From: Liolophura sinensis | Lineage: Eukaryota > Mollusca > Polyplacophora > Chitonida > Chitonidae | NCBI RefSeq assembly: GCF_032854445.1 | Contig: NC_088305.1 | Span: 4,653,606-4,717,605 of the forward strand | Length of the DNA stretch: 64,000 nucleotides | Reading direction: 5' to 3' | Shown here: positions 57,801-62,020 of the stretch, piece by piece | Layout: every line of letters begins with the position of its first letter | Numbering within the stretch: the stretch's first letter is position 1 | Position numbers and translations under genes: made by a program | Notes under the pieces: model-generated | Told to the model about the DNA's origin: nothing | Database searches by the model: none | Seen by the model: the letters and a program-made list of their open reading frames with translations, nothing else

Positions 57801-58106
57801 AACGGCAGTGTGATAGCTGGCAAATGGTTACACATGTCACATACTGGATGGTTTTCTTCTGTCTTATGTCACATGGTGAGTGAAATTAGCACTAAGCAAT
57901 GTCACAAAATGGGCTGTTTGTATTGCGCTAGGACACATAGAACGGTGGCCTATATATCTCTAATTGTGTAGCGTAACTGTTTTTGCCAGACGTTGCTAAC
58001 ATAAGGATCAATTGCAAGGGCTAGCCACCCAGGCGTCCCCATTATAACTCAGTACCTCAGCAACTAATAATGTTAATGAAAGAATACCCATGTGTTGAAG
58101 CCGCAT
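27743..58106 (-). CDS. Pdfr: PDF receptor-like class B1 GPCR (gene span)
   Basis: Gene-level entry. Thirteen exons join in phase into 508 residues; a weaker 14th exon adds a 17-residue signal peptide (525 total). Exons from 5' to 3': 58056-58106 (tentative), 51178-51264, 46688-46805, 44943-45050, 44438-44604, 41063-41166, 38903-39068, 37366-37522, 33869-33929, 33216-33285, 32813-32898, 31785-31962, 29172-29309, 27743-27829. The order is a hormone-receptor domain with six conserved cysteines (residues ~71-155), TM1-TM7 (~190-448) and a 74-residue tail. Among class B1 receptors, MFMWMFIEG-YLHN in TM3, the CW in ECL2 and LLPLLGMTN in TM6 resemble insect PDF receptors most closely. Such receptors sit in the plasma membrane of neurons and other cells and usually signal through Gs/cAMP; PDF signalling synchronises circadian circuits in insects. 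The family call rests on motif memory, not an alignment; another protostome class B1 subtype is possible. Confidence 0.85.
27830..29171. other. Pdfr intron
   Basis: 1.34 kb, with a small family A SINE fragment (28900-28968). If the intron is retained, the frame runs only five residues (VLTTT) to a TGA, which would give a shorter tail. Confidence 0.6.
28900..28968 (+). mobile_element. SINE family A, 3' fragment
   Basis: AAGGCGTAAAACACCAATCA then AATGAACAG; about 70 bases. Confidence 0.6.
29172..29309 (-). CDS. Pdfr: Pdfr exon, proximal C-tail
   Basis: Acceptor GTTTGCTTGTGTAG (AG at 29310-29311), donor CAG-GTACTC. Phase 0-0, 46 codons: VRLTLSKRWERHCQHLPAHA, SSKRRLSRSLSIFTSFTEVS, HGSSQQ. It completes the conserved class B ending of TM7 as NGE-VR (helix 8). 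KRRLSRSLS is a likely basophilic kinase site. Confidence 0.88.
29310..31784. other. Pdfr intron
   Basis: 2.5 kb. It includes a plus-strand reading frame at 29510-29866 that I do not consider a gene, a weak SINE-like stretch (30890-31040) and a 36-bp tandem repeat (31622-31770) next to the exon. No other exon seen. Confidence 0.55.
31622..31775. repeat. 36-bp tandem repeat, four diverged units
   Basis: Units begin GTCTATCTTGG/GTAGAA and contain CATATCTTCGTTGAA. It ends about ten bases before the TM6-TM7 exon's donor. Confidence 0.75.
31785..31962 (-). CDS. Pdfr: Pdfr exon, TM6-ECL3-TM7
   Basis: Acceptor ATATCCAG (AG at 31963-31964), donor GTAAGTCC. After one base it reads KAMKAAIILLPLLGMTNFLV (TM6), TSTEGFGAWSYISHF (ECL3) and LVSFQGFFISVAYCFLNGE (TM7). 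The FQGFF..V.YCF.NGE segment is the class B GPCR signature; LLPLLG is the TM6 hallmark. Confidence 0.96.
31963..32812. other. Pdfr intron with a 26-bp tandem repeat
   Basis: 850 bases. It holds the tandem array at 32385-32525; otherwise nothing recognised. Confidence 0.65.
32385..32525. repeat. 26-bp tandem repeat, about 5.5 units
   Basis: Unit GACACAACCACGGCCACTGT-TCAAAT. The left units diverge (CACTGCC, CACTACC); the right ones are almost identical. Confidence 0.9.
32813..32898 (-). CDS. Pdfr: Pdfr exon, TM5 and ICL3
   Basis: Acceptor GTTTCAG (AG at 32899-32900), donor GTGAGTG. Reads INLFFYCNIIRILISKLRSS then YSNEEQQV plus two bases, phase 0 to 2. NIIRIL..KLR is the class B TM5-ICL3 signature. 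Confidence 0.93.
32899..33215. other. Pdfr intron
   Basis: 317 bases, no repeat or exon recognised. Confidence 0.8.
33216..33285 (-). CDS. Pdfr: Pdfr exon, ECL2 and start of TM5
   Basis: Acceptor TTTATTTTTCAG (AG at 33286-33287), donor GTAAGTAT. After one base it reads CWELYYYDLNIWILEAPRIA then VLA, phase 2 to 0. The CW pair carries the ECL2 cysteine that bonds to the TM3 cysteine. Confidence 0.93.
33286..33868. other. Pdfr intron
   Basis: 583 bases; nothing recognised beyond unique sequence. Confidence 0.7.
33869..33929 (-). CDS. Pdfr: Pdfr exon, TM4
   Basis: Acceptor CTTTTTTGCAG, donor GTGCGT. The first two bases complete the W-G codon of the previous exon; it then reads VPLPFVAAWVYAMSTSYNQ plus two bases. 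GWGVP-like TM4 start; 61 nt. Confidence 0.9.
34027..34058 (-). mobile_element. SINE family A, B-box fragment
   Basis: CCAGCATGAGTTGGACCTGA then ACTCGCGGCG, minus orientation; it faces the plus copy that follows. Confidence 0.5.
34080..34275 (+). mobile_element. SINE, family A
   Basis: Plus orientation: CGGCACGATGACCCAGGTGC, CTCACCAATGCGGTAGCTGT, GGCTTCATCTCCAGCCGTAA, AATGCTGGTCGCCGTCGTAT. The tail is replaced by ACTCAAGAATTTTCC. Confidence 0.85.
35655..35816 (+). mobile_element. SINE, family A, both ends eroded
   Basis: Plus orientation: CATGCGGTCGCTGTGATTTC, GGCTTCCTCTCCGGTCGTAC, ACTGGTCGCCGTCGTAATAG. Confidence 0.8.
35876..36262. repeat. 57-bp tandem repeat, about 6.5 units
   Basis: Unit GGATACTGCCGTGTTCCGCT, CAAATACTGCTTAGTGTCTG, TATAAATACTAATGGTC. 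57 is 19 codons, so the plus strand stays open as a 19-residue repeat (INTNGRILPCSAQILLSVC). The two central units are nearly identical. Confidence 0.92.
37366..37522 (-). CDS. Pdfr: Pdfr exon, TM3
   Basis: Acceptor GTCTTTCCAG (AG at 37523-37524), donor GTAAGTG. It reads PIVCEIHLALLEYSHTVMFM, WMFIEGFYLHNVIAVSVFSG, KPNYKLYYAVAW plus one base. Cys at residue 4 of the exon is the TM3 partner of the ECL2 cysteine. WMFIEG-YLHN is the class B TM3 signature, here in its PDFR-like form. Confidence 0.97.
37523..38902. other. Pdfr intron
   Basis: 1.38 kb. Contains short repeated blocks (GGCCCCAGGATCACGAAGCT at 37711; TAAGACTATCTTAAGTCTAA at 38317) reminiscent of a foldback element. No exon. Confidence 0.5.
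38903..39068 (-). CDS. Pdfr: Pdfr exon, ICL1-TM2-ECL1
   Basis: Acceptor TTCATTCTGCAG (AG at 39069-39070), donor GTAAGC. After one base it reads SLRCHRTRIHRNLFVSIGIQ, VILRLAYYIDQQVARTSGGE, IAGSAVRSSGIIFHA. LRC.RT.IH.NLF is the classic class B ICL1/TM2 signature. Confidence 0.97.
39600..39935. repeat. Family D dispersed repeat
   Basis: CAGAGAGTAAAACAAGTACA, TGTGTCAATTTGCCCGAGTC, ATTTACACGCCCCCTAGCAC, TCAATGGACTAAAATTACTC. Colinear with 26085-26365. Confidence 0.7.
40023..40618. mobile_element. MITE family F, full length (reference copy)
   Basis: 596 bases with inverted ends: left TTAAAGGTGGAGAAAACATA, right TATGTTTTCTTCTCCTTTAA. TTAA at both ends could be a target duplication; no coding capacity. 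Confidence 0.8.
40715..40775 (-). mobile_element. SINE family A, small fragment
   Basis: GTAACTCAAGAATATTTCAC and ATAGAAACCGGGGG, minus orientation; it faces the plus copy at 40870-41037. Confidence 0.5.
40870..41037 (+). mobile_element. SINE, family A, 5'-truncated
   Basis: Plus orientation: CTTGCAACCTGCGGATGGTC, GGTTTCCTCCCATCATAATG, TTCTTGAGTAGTGGCGTTAA, (AAAT)n tail. Confidence 0.85.
41063..41166 (-). CDS. Pdfr: Pdfr exon, TM1
   Basis: Acceptor TTTTATTTTCCAG, donor GTAGGA. It reads AMRSTLRGTRTLDMVGLVLS, then LLAVIISLLIFSYF plus two bases: a juxtamembrane stalk and hydrophobic TM1, continuing as F-R-SLRC in the next exon. Confidence 0.94.
41167..44437. other. Pdfr intron
   Basis: 3.27 kb. 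Carries a foldback MITE E copy (43258-43530). A possible family B tail remnant is seen near 42070 (TTGAGGTTTAACGTC). No exon seen. Confidence 0.55.
43258..43530. mobile_element. Foldback MITE, family E
   Basis: Left arm CACTCAAAAATTACTCTGCT to TAGAGTGTATTCTCTCGTTA. Right arm CACTGCAATAACGGAATACA, TTCTAGAACCATTCACAGGT, TTCTGTTAAATTTAACGG. Same layout as 46029-46295. Confidence 0.7.
44438..44604 (-). CDS. Pdfr: Pdfr exon, second half of hormone-receptor domain
   Basis: Acceptor TTTTTCAG (AG at 44605-44606), donor GTAAAG. After two bases it reads HATRRCGDNGMWDGRYPGDT, SMGPQGWTNFDKCFIPQAKI, LVERYFGNKTEEEVE. The A.R.C...G.W........W.NF..C pattern is the hormone-receptor-domain core and supplies cysteines 5 and 6; NKT is a glycosylation sequon. 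Confidence 0.96.
44605..44942. other. Pdfr intron with a family A SINE remnant
   Basis: A 338-base intron, about a third of it the SINE remnant at 44768-44872. Confidence 0.75.
44768..44872 (-). mobile_element. SINE, family A, large internal deletion
   Basis: TATTTATTTGATTAGTGTTC joined to ACTCCCAGCGTCCGCATTCG and CATCAGCCACGGAGGTCCCC. Both ends are kept, the middle lost. Confidence 0.8.
44943..45050 (-). CDS. Pdfr: Pdfr exon, first half of hormone-receptor domain
   Basis: Acceptor TGTTTTACAG (AG at 45051-45052), donor GTAAGTTT. After two bases it reads VYCNATFDSVLCWAPTRAGE then MASLNCPPIYSLDAT plus one base. The C.ATFD...CW....AG......CP pattern is diagnostic of class B1; F replaces the usual W in N.TWD. 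Cysteines 2-4. Confidence 0.96.
45185..45327 (+). mobile_element. SINE, family A, 5'-truncated
   Basis: Plus orientation: GTAACCTACGGATGATCGTG, TTTCCTCCCACCGTAAGGCT, TTGTGTTCGGCGTAAAACAC. Confidence 0.8.
46029..46295. mobile_element. Foldback MITE, family E (reference copy)
   Basis: Arms of about 75 bp: left TACACTCATAAAAAGTTAAT, TTGTTAATTTGAACAGAAAG, CTGTCTGAGTGGTGAGG; right CTACCATCACTCACACAACA, GACTTTCTGGTCAAATTAAC, ATTTTTCGAGTGTA. The two arms are inverse copies, with a short AT-rich centre and no coding capacity. Confidence 0.8.
46448..46502. repeat. 17-bp tandem repeat, three units
   Basis: GTTACGAACTCTCGACT repeated with GGACTC and CTCAACT variants. Confidence 0.85.
46688..46805 (-). 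CDS. Pdfr: Pdfr exon, N-terminal ectodomain helix
   Basis: Acceptor TCTTGTTTTGCCAG (AG at 46806-46807), donor GTAAGTT. It reads AISYGIAMVEHDYKQLLDIK, DEEQCISSLGDAVSPPDDG plus one base. It supplies the first conserved cysteine (EEQC) in the predicted N-terminal helix and joins to Y-VYCNATF in phase. Confidence 0.88.
47356..47574 (+). mobile_element. SINE, family A, both ends intact
   Basis: Plus orientation: CTCCGTGGCTCATTTGGTTA (A box), GTGAGTTCAAGTCCAGCTCA (B box), ACGGCATAAAACATCAATTA, (AAAT)n tail. A short internal deletion removes GGCTTCCTCTCC..CCTGC. Confidence 0.92.
47667..47886 (-). mobile_element. SINE, family A
   Basis: Minus orientation: TTTATTTATTTGATTTGTAT, CACTTTTACGACGGCGGCAA, GGACTTGAACTCACAGCGGT. 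Tail-to-tail with the plus copy 93 bases away. Confidence 0.9.
48135..48328 (-). mobile_element. SINE, family B, internally deleted
   Basis: Minus orientation: GTGAGTGAGTGCTTAGGGTT, GGTCATGTGACGACGAAGAG joined to AATGCCAAGCGAGGGAGCTA, then the head GACGCTCTACCAGCTGAGCC. Confidence 0.88.
48715..49310. repeat. Diverged minisatellite, unit about 38 bp
   Basis: Units of TCACTGATCAGCGTGACTGT followed by CACAGTGGTTTTTCACTG; best preserved at 49015-49190, more diverged to the left. Confidence 0.85.
49322..49428. repeat. GC-rich tandem repeat, about 30 bp, three units
   Basis: GAGTTAGCGACGCCGCCGAT-TAGCCGACA-like units, GC-rich in an AT-rich intron. Confidence 0.85.
49880..50935. repeat. Palindromic satellite-like array, about 1.06 kb
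   Basis: Repeated perfect palindrome TTAGTTATTCGAATAACTAA (variants ATTTGAAT, ATTGGAAT) separated by spacers. Left of about 50600 the spacer reads CAGCAGCGGG; right of it the complement CCCGCTGCTAG is used. The asymmetric part therefore flips near the centre. Confidence 0.92.
51178..51264 (-). CDS. Pdfr: Pdfr exon, N-terminal segment
   Basis: Acceptor TTTTGTTTTCAG (AG at 51265-51266), consensus donor GTAAGTC. Phase 0-0, 29 codons: INNLHVVTDQYLSALRCSFN, KVSYLYIFQ. It joins in frame to the ectodomain exon. One cysteine (LRC) lies outside the six-cysteine core. Symmetric, so skippable. Confidence 0.68.
51463..51712 (+). mobile_element. SINE, family A, full length
   Basis: Plus orientation: GGGCCTCCATGGGCGAGGGG, TGTGAGTTCAAGCCCAGTTC (B box), ACTGGCCGCCGTCGTATAAG, GAGTATGGCGTAAAACATCA. 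Confidence 0.92.
52330..52565. mobile_element. Foldback MITE, family E, eroded
   Basis: GGTCTGTTGTCTGAGTTATG at left; GAACACATTCTAGCATAACT, GGCAACAGACTCTCTC, TTTCTTGAGTGTACT at right. Confidence 0.65.
52876..53050 (-). mobile_element. SINE, family C, fragment
   Basis: GGAGTTTTAAGTCGCACTTT, CATATACTGTGTCTTCTTTT, AAAGTATCATGCCGAAGACA, minus orientation. Confidence 0.65.
53783..53862. repeat. Short tandem repeat, about 23 bp, four units
   Basis: TTACTTAACAACACTG with variable GTCGA/TTTCA/CCCTT spacers. Confidence 0.75.
54076..54272 (+). mobile_element. SINE, family A, internal deletion
   Basis: Plus orientation: GTCTCCGTGACTCTGTTGGT, GTGAGTTCAAGTCCAGCTCA, GAGTACGGCGTAAAACACCA, (AAAT)n tail. 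Confidence 0.92.
54498..54695 (-). mobile_element. SINE, family A, internal deletion
   Basis: Minus orientation: TTATTTATTTGATTGGTGCA joined to GAGCCCGGGGGAATCCCACG, then GGACTTGAACTCACAGCGAC and CAGCTGAGCCACGGAGGCCC. Tail-to-tail with 54076-54272. Confidence 0.92.
55000..55113 (-). mobile_element. SINE, family A, 3' fragment
   Basis: (TTTA)n, CGATTTGTGTTTTACGCGGT, ATACGACGGCGGCCAGCATC. First of three consecutive tails. Confidence 0.8.
55158..55257 (-). mobile_element. SINE, family A, 3' fragment
   Basis: TTTATTTGATTTGTGTTTTT, TTCACTTATGTGACAGCGGC. Second of three. Confidence 0.75.
55276..55352 (-). mobile_element. SINE, family A, 3' fragment
   Basis: TTACTTGATTTGTGTTTTAC, TTCACTAATACGACGACGGC. 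Third of three. Confidence 0.7.
55471..55668 (-). other. Unrecognised 65-codon reading frame
   Basis: GC-richer than its surroundings: MWQVLEQLPQCTGDNARYTG .. DADHIYTLSFQEVPRIAEIK. No family recognised and no flanking splice sites I trust. It could be an alternative exon or chance. Confidence 0.12.
55822..55957 (+). mobile_element. SINE, family A, 5'-truncated
   Basis: Plus orientation: TTTTCCTCCAACCATAATGC, ATATTCTTGAGTACGGCGTA, AACACAAATCAAATGC. Confidence 0.82.
55965..56345. repeat. Family D dispersed repeat, rearranged
   Basis: GTAGCAAATTACATCTCCCA at left matches family D; GACAACACAGTGTTTTGAGG and AGTGACGTCTAAAAAAATTT at right match the 14740 fragment. Confidence 0.55.
56476..56830. 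repeat. 54-bp tandem repeat, about 6.5 units
   Basis: Unit AGATCTCTCATTATACTGAC, ACACGTGTGTACAATCTGAC, ACCCGTCAGGACAG. 54 is 18 codons and both strands stay open: ISHYTDTRVYNLTPVRTE (plus), MRDLCPDGCQIVHTCVSI (minus). Units contain an ACACGTGTGT palindrome. Confidence 0.93.
57032..57223 (-). other. Unrecognised 63-codon reading frame
   Basis: MPALSSLIIETAECIDPAII .. LDYLRRTRRIEVVSLF, preceded by an acceptor-like CATCTCTTGCCAG. No donor of quality and no family recognised; in the same orientation as Pdfr. Confidence 0.15.
57522..57542. other. Perfect short hairpin
   Basis: TTCTCCGTT, loop TTC, AACGGAGAA: a 9-bp perfect stem with a 3-base loop in a unique context. Confidence 0.8.
57760..57860. 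repeat. Family D dispersed repeat, fragment
   Basis: CAGAGAGTAAAACCAGAACA and GGCAGTGTGATAGCTGGCAA. Confidence 0.55.
58056..58106 (-). CDS. Pdfr: Tentative Pdfr first coding exon (signal peptide)
   Basis: Minus-strand ATG at 58104-58106, then MRLQHMGILSLTLLVAE and donor GAG-GTACTG, phase 0, as the next exon requires. Positive start and hydrophobic core fit a signal peptide. The frame is open upstream to another ATG at 58224-58226 (MAAEFSAQTD..), so the start is uncertain. The true first exon may be elsewhere, since the intron would be 6.8 kb and the donor is only fair. Confidence 0.35.
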
Positions 58107-58974
58107 CAGCACCCTTTGAAAAAACACTCGGCGATGATTAAATGTGCGTTTCAGCCTTGGTTGACATTGAAAACAGCTTCCGAGTACAATCATGGCATCA
58201 GTTTGGGCTGAGAATTCGGCTGCCATGGAATGTAGGCATTGGACACACAGGCAGGTATGTCTGTAACTGCCGGTGAAAATCTCCCTGGTAATACCAATTA
58301 TGGTGATATTCCATCAAGCTCATGTTTTTCTGTCTGAGAATAGGTGCTCTGTGTAGGATTGGCTGGCAAAATGTTACGAACGATCGACAGCGTTTGCCGT
58401 GTGGCAGCAGGCGGTAGGGTATCATCAATAATGAAACTGTTTGATCTATTCTTGGTATTTATTGGTTAAATATTGCAGCTCCTAGCTGGGTGCTCCTGCC
58501 TTATCGCGACACCCTTCTGCCTCAAACGCCCGTGCCTATTTTTATCAGATCACTGGCTGCAGGCCGGAAAATCCAGCGGGAGCTGAGAGCATTGCAGGGA
58601 GAGTGTTACACACTGGTAGCTGGATGTCCCCTCCCTAGGGAATTGATGTCTTTTGGCAGGCCAGCGCGTTTCGCCGGCATGCCCTGTCTGGATACATCAT
58701 GTAAATGGCTTTTGACTAGGGCTTGTTGACCGCATGATCCGTATCTGGGTTGGCTCAGGGTAATGCAAAAGTGTACGGTAATGGTATTAGACACTAACCA
58801 TGGAACCTTCACTCCAATGTCAGGAAGAGATGGCTTGATTATGAAAGTCAAGGCTGATATGCCTATCGCCTCGTGTGGATGAAGTCTTGTCCAGTACGAA
58901 TTTAGCCTAAGTAACGACATTAGTTTGTAAGCGTGGAAGTCTCTTACTTAAGAACTTATAAGAGTCCGTGTACG

Positions 58975-59117
58975 TGGGAAATTCTGTCAGAAGCTTGCTG
59001 ATGGTGATGGGATATTTCCGGGCTCGGCCCGGTTTTCTCCCACCGTAATAATGCTGGTCGCCGTTCTATAAGATAAATGGTCTTACTGCGGTTTAAAACA
59101 CGAATTAAATAACTAAA
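58975..59117 (+). mobile_element. SINE, family A, 5'-truncated
   Basis: Plus orientation: TCCGGGCTCGGCCCGGTTTT, AATGCTGGTCGCCGTTCTAT, GCGGTTTAAAACACGAATTA. Confidence 0.78.
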
Positions 59118-59213
59118 ATTTATTTATTTATTTGATTGGTGTTTTACGCCGTTCTCAAGAATATTTCACTTATACGACGGCGGCCAGCATTATAGTGGGA
59201 GGAATCCGGGGTC
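59118..59213 (-). mobile_element. SINE, family A, 3' part
   Basis: TTTATTTATTTGATTGGTGT, TCTCAAGAATATTTCACTTA, CGACGGCGGCCAGCATTATA. It directly abuts the plus copy tail-to-tail. Confidence 0.85.
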
Positions 59214-59309
59214 CAGGGGTCAAGGTAATTATACTAAAAACTATAGCAAGGGGTGTAAAAAACTAGAGCAGAGAAAATAGTGTAATAGTTTTTTATTTCA
59301 TTTTATATT

Positions 59310-59405
59310 CATCTGATGGTATTTTGCGTCCGGGAAACCCACGACTATCCGCAGGTTGCTGGTAGACATTATCACGTCAGACCGGAAAGGAAGCCGGCAT
59401 GGGCT
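59310..59405 (-). mobile_element. SINE, family A, internal fragment
   Basis: GGGAAACCCACGACTATCCG, CAGGTTGCTGGTAGACATTA, GACCGGAAAGGAAGCCGGCA. Confidence 0.7.
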
Positions 59406-60957
59406 TAGTGCATTACTAGACAGTAATCAAAAAACCATTAGTCACAAAAACGGACATGTCGATTATTTAAGTTTTAAACCTACCATAAACTCATATGATT
59501 TGCAAATGTTACCGATACGGAACAAGGTTTCTCACCAGTAATACAGATTGTCAGGATAGGAGCAGAAAAGGAAGAAAAAACACTTGGCGTAAAATAGTTA
59601 ACCCGCTTTTTGGTAAATAAGTATCGTGACCAGATCTCGCGCTGTTGATCAAATGTCTAAGCGAGGCGCAAAGAGACGGAGGGGTAGAGAGATTGAAAGA
59701 GACAAGGTATAGTGTACGACAGCATTTAGATTTCACATGCGATCATGTGGAATCATAACACAGAACCCAGGAATGACAATACGCCTCTGACGACCCTAGT
59801 TTTATACGATAGCTGTTGCCATGCATACCCAAGGGGCTTTCACATACCAGTTCGTGGTCATTCTTATGGCTGGAGAAAACTGGAGTAAACTTACTGACAA
59901 ACTTTCCCTCATATGAGGTATAGACTTGCATGTCATATTTGGTGCAAAGAAGTTAACACAGGTAAAGACATCAGAGAGGCTAAAACACTCGTAAACGACC
60001 TACGAGTAACGAGTGACGTCATTGCTATCTGTGTATGACGTCACGTTTGGCAAATCTAGATCGCATCGTCCGCTTGTTTTTCTACGAGCTCAGCGGCACT
60101 TGTTCGTAATGCATTTCCGAGTTAATATTTGAGGGGTATGTGAAATATAATGAAAACGATCTACTCAAGAAGCATTTGTTTATCGTAAGTATCGATTTTT
60201 GTTTGCAAAAAGTAGAAATTAAGCCGAGGAAACGAAATTTGGCAACTTCATGTATGTTATGTGTCTGACACTGTGCGATAACGATTACTAACGTAACTGA
60301 TTCAGCTTTTGTGTAACCTTCCATGCTACAAAGATGTAAATAGGTTAATAGTTTCCCAAGGTAGCGATACGCACAAGCCGTAGCCGCGCCTCGTTGACGG
60401 GTATCTTAATCTCTTTATTCACAGTTCAACGCCGTGTCTGATCGCGCCCCTAGAGTTACACTGGATGAACTCGAACATTTAACAATGTACCTCTGAGCAA
60501 CGTTCCTATCCCCACACAACTTTAAAAAGAACCAGAAATGCTTGTCCACAGCAGCAATAAGGTTCGGACACGGCATTAAGCTGAGATTTGCATACCTGGT
60601 CAAATGTGGCCTAAAGGTGGTAATGGGCTTCCTGAATGATGGCGCGGTATACATGGTCAGCGTCCAAGTGTAAGGTAACTTTAATAAACACCCACGGGCG
60701 ACCGAAAGCTGGGGTTAGCAGCAACATTTATTAAGTGCTGTTCACACCTTTCGCGCGACTAGACAGTGCTACAAAGTTTTTTGTTCATTCCTACTGATAA
60801 AATGGGGCATCAGGTCATGGTAATTTGCAGAAGAAGTTTAAATTGTACATAATGAACAGAGACAGCGATCAAATGCACAACTCGTGTGTCCTAACCATTG
60901 GAAGGCAAGTGCTTCTAAGCAATAGACCAGGGTGTGCTGTCTTTATGCATGTATCAA

Positions 60958-60985
60958 TTTATTTATTTATTTGATTGGTGTTCCA
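60958..60985 (-). mobile_element. SINE family A, tail remnant
   Basis: TTTATTTATTTGATTGGTGT; what follows is unrelated. Confidence 0.5.
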
Positions 60986-61369
60986 GTGAAAAATGTCCGA
61001 GAAATCTAACCACAGACGGCTCTAGAAGTTTGGCAGACAACATCGCCGGGAGTAACACTGACTGAACTCAACCAGGACTGCTTGATGAACTATTATACCA
61101 CGACGTCAGTACTGAATCATTTTCACACCTCAACGTTCTTACTTGAACGATCCGCAGTTCGAGTTATCTCATTTAATAAGCAAATATAAGCAATAAAATC
61201 AAGATATGCGAGATATGCGAGTCCATATAATCAATATGGTCATATAAAATTGCTATGAAAAGCGTCAAATAAAAATGTCAAAGGGCAGGAAAGGAAATCA
61301 TAAAACCTTGAGATTAACGTTGATTTTATAACACTTAACGGTTCTGTAGAAACCTTCATACCATTAGTA

Positions 61370-61625
61370 GAATATAATTCTACGTACAGCAAAGGGAGTA
61401 AGCATAAAGCAGGTGAGATAGCTGGCAAAAGGTCGCGCGTAACCGGTGGAATACGTCCTCTTGTCAGTTTATCTCAGTCAAGGTTTTGACTGCACCATGG
61501 CTTAAATAGAAGCACGTAAAAAAAATGCAGTGATGTTAATTGCAGTTGATTAGATGTCACTGGTCTAGAAATACTCAAACTACTATTTTGACATCACATT
61601 CAGCATACAATCACATTAAAATCAC
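61370..61625. repeat. Family D dispersed repeat
   Basis: AAAGGGAGTAAGCATAAAGC, CTTGTCAGTTTATCTCAGTC, GATGTCACTGGTCTAGAAAT, CATACAATCACATTAAA. Confidence 0.65.
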
Positions 61626-61944
61626 ATGACAGCCTACACACGTAACCGGTGTACCGAAGGCTATTGTACAAAAAATAATGTTTTTGCTAAACCGTTTTAG
61701 ATTTACCCACATGTGCACGTGTGTGTTACAGAACGCGTGCTTGTTTGGATAGAATCGCTGGGTAATTAAAGAGGACCGAGAGTTTCTGTAACAAGGGGGA
61801 GGGGGATAATCCTTCCACCCGGAAGATGTCTGTGAAGACACTTAAGTGGCACGGGCTTACGGACGCCTCAAACGGTTTGCTTCGTAGTGGATATTTATTT
61901 CTGGTCACGTTGCCGACAGCGGCTGACGATCTAAAAATCGGTCG

Positions 61945-62020
61945 ATAGACGATTAAGCGAGTAGAGGGAGGCCAAACCAGCAGACAAGGCGGCAATGTAG
62001 AGATTTTCGTATCGCTGCTT
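61945..62020. repeat. Short dispersed block shared with the right edge
   Basis: GTAGAGGGAGGCCAAACCAG and GGCAATGTAGAGATTTTCGT recur at 63944-63995 in the same orientation. Confidence 0.6.

Larger units (their letters stand above)
51265..58055. other. Pdfr first intron (if the 58056 exon is right)
   Basis: 6.8 kb. Contains family A SINEs, a MITE E relic (52330-52565), a family C SINE (52876-53050), a 54-bp array (56476-56830), family D fragments and two unrecognised minus-strand frames (55471-55668, 57032-57223). Confidence 0.5.

Noticed and set aside
58198-58920. Overlapping ORFs on both strands near 58200-58900
   Set aside because: GC-richer and tempting as a gene or degraded transposase, but no family motif is visible; only the short signal-peptide-like stretch at 58056-58106 was kept, tentatively.
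60595-60654. Similarity of DADHVYRAIIQEAHYHL to DADHIYTLSFQEVP at 55530-55580
   Set aside because: Only about 15 residues match loosely; too short to call a repeated exon.
61726-61995. 89-codon minus-strand ORF
   Set aside because: It overlaps a block repeated at the right edge of the window, so it is more likely repeat-derived.
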